Part shown: piece after piece, positions 6,011 to 10,198 of the stretch
Layout: every line of letters begins with the position of its first letter
How positions within the stretch are numbered: the stretch's first letter is position 1
Assembly (NCBI GenBank): GCA_937885345.1
Contig: CAKZZH010000007.1
Span: 1-10,198 of the forward strand
DNA length: 10,198 nucleotides
Direction: 5' to 3'
Source of the DNA: an uncultured Lachnospiraceae bacterium
GTDB lineage: Bacteria; Bacillota; Clostridia; Lachnospirales; Lachnospiraceae
Notes under the pieces: generated by a model
What the model saw: the letters and a program-made list of their open reading frames with translations, nothing else
Database searches by the model: none
Told to the model about the DNA's origin: nothing
Position numbers and translations under genes: made by a program

Positions 6011-6069
6011 GGATGTCTCATGTGTGTTAAGGCGGTTTTTTAGCTAATTTTAAGTAAAAAATAGGACTA

Positions 6070-6098
6070 TCGACACATAGTTTTTTAATGTATAAAAT
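6070..6098 (+). promoter_or_regulatory. Candidate promoter of the secreted protein gene at 6211
   Basis: TCGACA (6070-6075) and TAAAAT (6093-6098) are 17 bases apart. This would start transcription near 6105 and give a leader of about 105 nt that begins just before a large hairpin. Confidence 0.45.
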
Positions 6099-6122
6099 GG
6101 TAAAATTTCACTATGAAATGAA

Positions 6123-6156
6123 TTTGGGCGCGATGTTTTTGTGCATTGTGCCCAAA
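6123..6156 (+). ncRNA. Long stem-loop in the leader of the 6211 gene
   Basis: TTTGGGCGCGATG (6123-6135) pairs with CATTGTGCCCAAA (6144-6156) over 13 bp, with two G-U pairs and an 8-base loop. The G-U pairs form only in plus-strand RNA, which suggests function as RNA in that direction. No U-run follows, so it does not look like an intrinsic terminator of hpf. A 5' stabilising hairpin or a protein-binding leader element is more likely. Confidence 0.5.
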
Positions 6157-6210
6157 CATTTCTAAAGAGTCGTTATTAAAAATATAGAGAAAAAAGGAGA
6201 GGTTCACAAA

Positions 6211-6825
6211 ATGAAAAAAATTTTTGCAAAATTAGTTGCAGGTATCGCTGCAGCAACACTTATGGTAGGAGCATTCGCAACAAGCGCATTTGCTGCCGAT
6301 TTCTCACCTGCTGATGCATCATCTACAATTGCTTACAATGATGGAACAGAAAAGACTTCTGCAGTTAAATGGACTGTAGATCTTTCAACTCTTACTGAAG
6401 ATCAGATCGCATCGATCGCTAAGGTTGAGGCTACGATTACTCTTACTGATACCAATTATGCTAACGGAGTTATCGGTGGTAATGTAGATGGTTCGTGGTC
6501 TGCTTCAGATGAGCTTGAAGTAAACGGAACCGGAACATTTACATGGGAGCCCAGTGGAACACTTAGCTATATTGAGGTTCAGATCTGGTGGGTTAATCCT
6601 ACTCAGGATGCAGATGGTAATGCAATTGGCAAAGGTACTGCTGAGGTTACCGCAGTAAAGCTTCTTGATGCTTCAGGTAATGAGGTTGGAGCTGCAACAG
6701 AAGACACAGCAGCAACAGACTCTACTTCAGGTGATGCACTTCCTTTCGTAGTAGTTGCTCTTGCTCTTTCAGCTCTTGCAGCAGGTGCTGTAGTAGTTAC
6801 AAGAAAGGTATCTTTCGAGAGATAA
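6211..6825 (+). CDS. Secreted, membrane-anchored beta-rich protein, possibly carbohydrate-binding
   Basis: This 204-residue protein has a clear signal peptide (MKKIFAKL, hydrophobic core, cleavage near AFA-AD at 28-29). A compact beta-rich domain follows (about 30-155) with many aromatic residues (W54, W96, W112, Y120, W126, W127) and the stretch NVDGSWSASDELEVNGTGTF. Next come an Ala/Thr-rich linker (160-173) and a C-terminal hydrophobic span with a basic end (LPFVVVALALSAL...TRKVSFER). The tail looks like a cell-wall sorting signal, but the LPxTG-type motif is missing and SGDALP stands in its place. The exposed Trp/Tyr residues resemble carbohydrate-binding modules of fibrolytic Clostridia, so glycan binding at the cell surface is a plausible role, not proven. 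The ribosome site AAGGAGAGG fits the ATG at 6211. A strong terminator follows. Confidence 0.8.
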   Translation: MKKIFAKLVAGIAAATLMVGAFATSAFAADFSPADASSTIAYNDGTEKTSAVKWTVDLSTLTEDQIASIAKVEATITLTDTNYANGVIGGNVDGSWSASDELEVNGTGTFTWEPSGTLSYIEVQIWWVNPTQDADGNAIGKGTAEVTAVKLLDASGNEVGAATEDTAATDSTSGDALPFVVVALALSALAAGAVVVTRKVSFER

Positions 6826-6861
6826 GATATTTGTGACTAAGCAATAACATATTGTGATCAT

Positions 6862-6891
6862 AAGCCGGAGGATTTTCCTCCGGCTTTTTTT
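6862..6891 (+). terminator. Strong intrinsic terminator of the 6211 gene
   Basis: AAGCCGGAGGA (6862-6872) and TCCTCCGGCTT (6876-6886) form a perfect 11-bp stem with a 3-base loop, followed by a T run to 6891. It lies 37 bases after the stop codon. Confidence 0.95.
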
Positions 6892-6922
6892 AAATTGTTT
6901 TTGGTGTTTTTTTAAATTGTTC

Positions 6923-6951
6923 TTGCATCATCAAATTTATTGTGTTAATAT
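6923..6951 (+). promoter_or_regulatory. Candidate promoter for the structured RNA region
   Basis: TTGCAT (6923-6928) and TAATAT (6946-6951) are 17 bases apart, and TGT precedes the -10. Between this and the folded region lies a long pyrimidine-rich tract (about 6972-7010). The match is modest, and a start closer to 7050 cannot be excluded. Confidence 0.3.
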
Positions 6952-7050
6952 CCTCAACAAGCAGCAAATTCATTTTTTATTTTTTCTTTTATCTATTTTT
7001 TTCAATTTCAAGTTTCGAATTTCTGCTGACAATTCATCGATCAATTTTTA

Positions 7051-7290
7051 AGGAACCCGTAAATTGGCAACTTAATAGGACGGCCTTTGGTTTTCGCACG
7101 GGGTCTTATTCCCAAGCGACACCGGATGTGCAGGAATGATCACACATCTGCAAGCCTTGATATGAACGCATGATTAAGATATGCGTCATAGAGGGTACTT
7201 TACCGAACCGGTCGGTAAGTATCGTGGCGTTATATAACGCGTCCAAAGGTGCCCGGTTGGGGGTAAAACCGGAACGGCTACCTTTATGTA
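7051..7290 (+). ncRNA. Structured non-coding RNA, candidate raiA-type RNA
   Basis: This is a roughly 240-base GC-richer island between AT-rich flanks, with no credible reading frame. Several helices are visible. GATGTG 7125-7130 pairs with CACATC 7143-7148. TATGAACGCAT 7161-7171 pairs with ATGCGTCATA 7181-7190 (one bulged A). GGTACTTTACCG 7194-7205 pairs with CGGTAAGTATC 7213-7223 (one bulge). GCGTT 7227-7231 pairs with AACGC 7236-7240. CCGGTT 7253-7258 pairs with AACCGG 7267-7272. A long-range helix, CCTTTGG 7084-7090 with CCAAAGG 7243-7249, encloses most of them. Such dense pairing indicates a structured RNA. The raiA RNA motif is a known large RNA found near hpf/raiA genes in Firmicutes. 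hpf lies about 1 kb upstream here, so that assignment is reasonable but rests on synteny, not a model search. RNA ends are estimates, and no terminator directly follows. Confidence 0.6.
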
Positions 7291-7302
7291 GACGAAATGC
7301 TG

Positions 7303-7331
7303 TTGATTTATAGGGCAGTATTAAATAAAAT
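7303..7331 (+). promoter_or_regulatory. Candidate promoter of the lipoprotein gene
   Basis: TTGATT (7303-7308) and TAAAAT (7326-7331) are separated by 17 bases, just after the structured RNA. This would give the lipoprotein gene its own start, with a leader of about 65 nt. If it is not used, the RNA would be part of a long leader. Confidence 0.45.
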
Positions 7332-7350
7332 AAAATATATTCGAACAAGT

Positions 7351-7370
7351 CGATGCGTAAAACGCATTCG
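7351..7370 (+). other. Leader hairpin before the lipoprotein gene
   Basis: CGATGCGT (7351-7358) pairs with ACGCATTCG (7362-7370) around an AAA loop, with one bulge. TTCGAA copies at 7340-7345 and 7367-7372 could extend it. It lies about 20 bases before the ribosome site. No T run follows, so it is not a terminator. Confidence 0.45.
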
Positions 7371-7403
7371 AACGCTATCAATGCAAAAAAAGGAGACGAT
7401 AGA

Positions 7404-8282
7404 ATGAAGAAATTTACAGCGATTATGATCATTGCAGCGCTTTCGCTGACAATGTTTGCGTGTACAAATAGAGCAAGTTCATCACAGTCCTCTGCAGCAG
7501 GTTCATCTGCCGTAAGTTCATCTGAGAATAACGAGACTACTGCAAAAGACGAGACCACTGCTGATGAAACAACCGTAAATAAAGAGACAGATGCAGAGGA
7601 AACTACAGAGAAAGAACAGACCGAAGCTTCTACAGAAGCAACCGAAACAACTACAGAGGCTCCCACTGAAACGCAGGCTCCAACTGTTGCTCCTACCGAG
7701 GCTCCAACTGAGGCACCTACCGCAGCTCCAACTGTTGCTCCTACTGAGGCTCCTACAGTTGCTCCTACAGAGGCACCCACAGAGCATGTTCATACTTGGG
7801 TAGAAGAAACAACCACAAATCATCATGAAGCCGAAACGCATACAGAACTCACTTGGACTATTAAGGATTACGGCGGAGGTGATTGTAATCTGAAGGGTAA
7901 ATATATGGCATCAGGAAATGTAAGTAATGAAATCCGTAATAAATATAAAGATATTTATGATGCTTTTATACCTCTTGCTGCAAGCGGAACATGGTATGTA
8001 TTCTCAGGAGATATTCCGGATGATATATTCAGAGCTTCTATTTGCGGAAGCGGTGAAAGAGATTATACTAAGTGGGAAATGTATGATGATTTCGTTGGTT
8101 TTTACTCAGCAATGACAGACGGCAATCGTGATAGCGGAATTGTATATGCAGTCGACCACTACTCTTCTAGCCCGGTAAGAGAATTCATCTTCTCTACGGT
8201 AACCGTAGTTGATAAAGAAGCCTATGATGAGGTAGTATCTACAGGCAGAACAATCTGTAGCACATGCGGTGTAGTACAGTAA
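7404..8282 (+). CDS. Thr/Pro-rich lipoprotein with C-terminal domain and split His/Cys motif
   Basis: The ATG at 7404 has AAGGAGA 7 bases upstream and begins a lipoprotein signal (MKKFTAIMIIAALSLTMFAC, Cys20), so the in-frame ATG at 7353 is not the start. The 292-residue product has a Ser-rich stretch (21-40), a Glu/Thr-rich stretch (41-90), nine APTx units (92-127) and a globular C-terminal part. The long disordered segment probably spans the cell wall. After the repeats comes HVHTWVEETTTNHHEAETHTE (residues 128-148), and the protein ends VVDKEAYDEVVSTGRTICSTCGVVQ-type residues (267-292), with C285 and C288. His-rich and CxxC segments like these are often found side by side in surface proteins of related bacteria. 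Here a roughly 115-residue unrecognised domain, with C161 and C214, separates them. The function is unknown. Confidence 0.8.
   Translation: MKKFTAIMIIAALSLTMFACTNRASSSQSSAAGSSAVSSSENNETTAKDETTADETTVNKETDAEETTEKEQTEASTEATETTTEAPTETQAPTVAPTEAPTEAPTAAPTVAPTEAPTVAPTEAPTEHVHTWVEETTTNHHEAETHTELTWTIKDYGGGDCNLKGKYMASGNVSNEIRNKYKDIYDAFIPLAASGTWYVFSGDIPDDIFRASICGSGERDYTKWEMYDDFVGFYSAMTDGNRDSGIVYAVDHYSSSPVREFIFSTVTVVDKEAYDEVVSTGRTICSTCGVVQ
7677..7784 (+). repeat. Nine tandem 12-bp units encoding APT(E/V/A)
   Basis: Nine imperfect 12-base units of the form GCTCCTACTGAG encode A-P-T followed by E, V or A. Third-position differences between units show that the array is not newly expanded, yet repeat-length change by slippage or recombination remains possible. 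It forms the stalk of the lipoprotein. Confidence 0.9.
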
Positions 8283-8309
8283 TAATAAATAAATAATACT
8301 TTTAAAAAA

Positions 8310-8337
8310 CCGAGGCTGAAAAATGCCTCGGCTTTTT
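8310..8337 (+). terminator. Intrinsic terminator of the lipoprotein gene
   Basis: CCGAGGC (8310-8316) and GCCTCGG (8325-8331) form a 7-bp stem with an 8-base loop, followed by C and five T. Upstream A residues could extend the pairing past one mismatch. It lies 27 bases after the stop codon. Confidence 0.9.
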
Positions 8338-8392
8338 ATGTAATAAAACATATTAAATCATAGATAACACTTAAGAAAGGACGGTAACTACA

Positions 8393-10198
8393 ATGAAATC
8401 AATAAGTAAAAGACTTAAGTTACTGATATATGTCTTTGCAACGCTTGTATCATTTACAATTGCGGGTATTATCGGTTTAAGTAAACCCAAAGACGTAAAA
8501 GCGGCAGATAATGTTACTTGGAATGTTAACACCGCTACATCATGGAACAATTACGTTGACATAATCAACGCTCGTACGGCTCAAGGTATTACCGGTACGA
8601 CTTATACTATTAACATAACGGATAATATTACACATTCTGCGAGTACGGTTCAAGCTATAAAACTCGCTTCCGGCGATTCACTTACGATCAATGGTAATGG
8701 TCATACTATCACCAAACAGATGACGAAAACGGATAATCCTAAAGGCTGCCCTATTGAAGTCACTTCAAAAACGGGAAACGTAAGTGTAACAATAAATAAC
8801 CTCACTATCAGTGACAATTTAAATGGAAAGACTGCAGATATAAGTCAGAGAATTAACAGTAGCTGGTTTGCGATAGGTGTCGGAAAAGTAGATTACGACA
8901 ATTATACTGCTACAACCGGAACAATGACGGTAAATATCAACAATGTAAATGTTACCAACTACGGTGGTTCTGCATTTGGCGCTTCGGCCCTTTACGGAGG
9001 AAGCGTTAATCTGACACTTAATAACTGTAGCGGCACTAATCTGGGAAGTAATTTTGTAACCCTTGGTGATCCAGTAACATCAACAAAAAACGGTAATGTA
9101 ACATGTACCATTGCAGGCTCCTGTACGGCAAAAAACTATTATTACAATGGTATTTCCGTAATGCCGGGATGTACGGTAAACATTTGCTATGGCGCAACGC
9201 TTACCTTGGAGCCCGGTTCAAGTTCCTACAATACTACAGGAATCTTATTGGCAAAGCATGAAGCGTCCGGTCTTACTTCAAGTAGTGTAAATGTATATTA
9301 TGCAGGAAAATATGTCTTTAATTCGTCGACAAACGGTAAAGCAGTCTATATTTATGACGGAACATTCAATCTGAGGAGTACGGGCGGGATAATGCAGCTT
9401 AATAATCTTACTACAGGTAATGTATCGTCTGCCAAAGGAGGTGGTATATATGCAACGAAAAGTGGGTTATTGGGCGCAAATGTAAATATAGAGAGTGGCA
9501 GTACGGTTAACGTTAATTCAGCTGCTAATACTGTCTGGCTTTATTCGGAATCAGGCAACAACGGCACTGTAACTGTTAATTCAGCCCCTGCGTATAGCAG
9601 TAATTCATATGTGTATGTAGGTAAGGCAATTAAGTGCAGTACTCTGCCAACTGCCGCTAATCTGCGAATAAACTCAAGTATGTCAAATGGCGCTACGGTT
9701 ATAAATTGCACTAGCGCTGCGCAGTCCCTGGCGCATTACAAGTGGGATTTTCCTTATGGTGACGGTGTTTACCTTAAGCAGAGCGGCTCAAATGTTCTCT
9801 GGATGAAAACTCATAATGTTACCTTAAACGGCAATGGAGCAACTACTGCAGGAACTACCGCACTTACAACACTTTATAGCACCGGTACATATATTAACGG
9901 AAGCAGGATGACCACAAGTGCAAACCCGATCACGCTGCCGACGAAGTATTTTACCGTTACTTATAATTCAAACGGTGGTTCTTCGTGTTCGAGTCAGAAT
10001 GCCAACGCGGCTTTTAACGGCTATTACAATGCGTCATCAGGCGGTACTCAGTACATTACCGCAAGTGGGTACATCACGTCTTCAGGTTTATACGGAACCT
10101 ATGTAAAGTCCGCCACCAGCGACTCAGCCCCGCTTAAAAGCATCGGGACAGGCATACTGTATGCTCACTGGACAAACGGCAGTATTACGCTTCCTACA
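8393..10198 (+). CDS. Large secreted surface protein: beta-helix-like repeats plus Listeria-Bacteroides (InlB B-type) repeat, cut by the window edge
   Basis: The frame from the ATG at 8393 stays open for 602 codons to the right edge. It starts with a long signal peptide (MKSISKRLKLLIYVFATLVS..., cleavage near VKA-AD at 37-38). The AAAGGA site lies 11 bases upstream. Residues about 45-465 are rich in Asn, Thr, Ser and Gly with repeated strand-turn patterns (VTINNLTIS, MTVNINNVNVTNYGG, VNLTLNNCSG, VNIESGSTVNVNS), typical of a parallel beta-helix adhesin or pectate-lyase-like fold. From about 476 come B-repeat-type segments: VTLNGNGATTAG, TVTYNSNGG (521-529), FNGYYNASSGGTQYITASG and LYAHW (589-593), followed by what may be the next unit. 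Such proteins are usually adhesins or glycan-active surface proteins. The anchor, expected at the C-terminus, is out of view. No catalytic motif was recognised. Confidence 0.85.
   Translation, partial: MKSISKRLKLLIYVFATLVSFTIAGIIGLSKPKDVKAADNVTWNVNTATSWNNYVDIINARTAQGITGTTYTINITDNITHSASTVQAIKLASGDSLTINGNGHTITKQMTKTDNPKGCPIEVTSKTGNVSVTINNLTISDNLNGKTADISQRINSSWFAIGVGKVDYDNYTATTGTMTVNINNVNVTNYGGSAFGASALYGGSVNLTLNNCSGTNLGSNFVTLGDPVTSTKNGNVTCTIAGSCTAKNYYYNGISVMPGCTVNICYGATLTLEPGSSSYNTTGILLAKHEASGLTSSSVNVYYAGKYVFNSSTNGKAVYIYDGTFNLRSTGGIMQLNNLTTGNVSSAKGGGIYATKSGLLGANVNIESGSTVNVNSAANTVWLYSESGNNGTVTVNSAPAYSSNSYVYVGKAIKCSTLPTAANLRINSSMSNGATVINCTSAAQSLAHYKWDFPYGDGVYLKQSGSNVLWMKTHNVTLNGNGATTAGTTALTTLYSTGTYINGSRMTTSANPITLPTKYFTVTYNSNGGSSCSSQNANAAFNGYYNASSGGTQYITASGYITSSGLYGTYVKSATSDSAPLKSIGTGILYAHWTNGSITLPT

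Noticed and set aside
6011..6060. Intrinsic terminator after hpf near the TTTTTT at 6040-6045
   Set aside because: No stable stem precedes the T run. hpf may read through or end by another mechanism.
7051..7290. 6S RNA, T-box, c-di-GMP riboswitch or group II intron end as the identity of the structured region
   Set aside because: None of the hallmark sequences I know for these were recognised, and the multi-branch layout does not look like the single long bubble-hairpin of 6S RNA.
7106..7780. Minus-strand 224-codon open frame with many Gly-Ala-Ser-Val repeats
   Set aside because: It is the antisense of the APT repeat stalk and runs into the structured RNA. No ribosome site, and its repetitive composition mirrors the real plus-strand gene.
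7677..7784. CRISPR-like array
   Set aside because: The 12-bp repeats are in frame, contiguous without spacers, and encode the APT stalk of a lipoprotein.

Overview
The window looks like chromosomal DNA of a Gram-positive anaerobe of the Clostridia, most likely a Lachnospiraceae relative (Butyrivibrio or Pseudobutyrivibrio type). This rests on moderately AT-rich DNA, strong AGGAGG-type ribosome binding sites, a long-form ribosome hibernation factor, lipoproteins, and secreted proteins with beta-helix and Listeria-Bacteroides-type repeats. The taxon is an inference, not a match.

Left part (1-735), minus strand: one end of an IS200/IS605-family element. It has a Y1 transposase (tnpA), the first 64 codons of an overlapping tnpB, a near-consensus tnpA promoter, and a left-end hairpin. 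The element sits about 35 bp behind the next operon. Middle-left (769-4011), minus strand: a five-gene operon for polar amino acid-type uptake (binding lipoprotein, permease, ATPase), followed by an AhpD-like carboxymuconolactone decarboxylase-fold protein and a VOC/glyoxalase-fold protein. A terminator at 4114-4154 separates it from a minus-strand SDR oxidoreductase (4219-4980).

Centre (4981-7330): a roughly 500-bp AT-rich divergent intergenic region with three perfect DnaA boxes precedes the plus-strand long-form hpf gene (ribosome hibernation). Its promoter and leader carry two ATTGTC-type palindromes. Next come a small secreted, membrane-anchored beta-rich protein and a strong terminator. 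After that lies a roughly 240-nt non-coding stretch (7051-7290) that folds into many hairpins and a possible long-range helix. Its position near hpf makes it a candidate raiA-type non-coding RNA. This hibernation neighbourhood is the most interesting part of the window.

Right part (7404-10198), plus strand: a Thr/Pro-rich lipoprotein with a C-terminal domain and a possible split His/Cys metal site, a terminator, and then the first 602 codons of a large secreted beta-helix surface protein. That frame has no stop before the right edge of the window.
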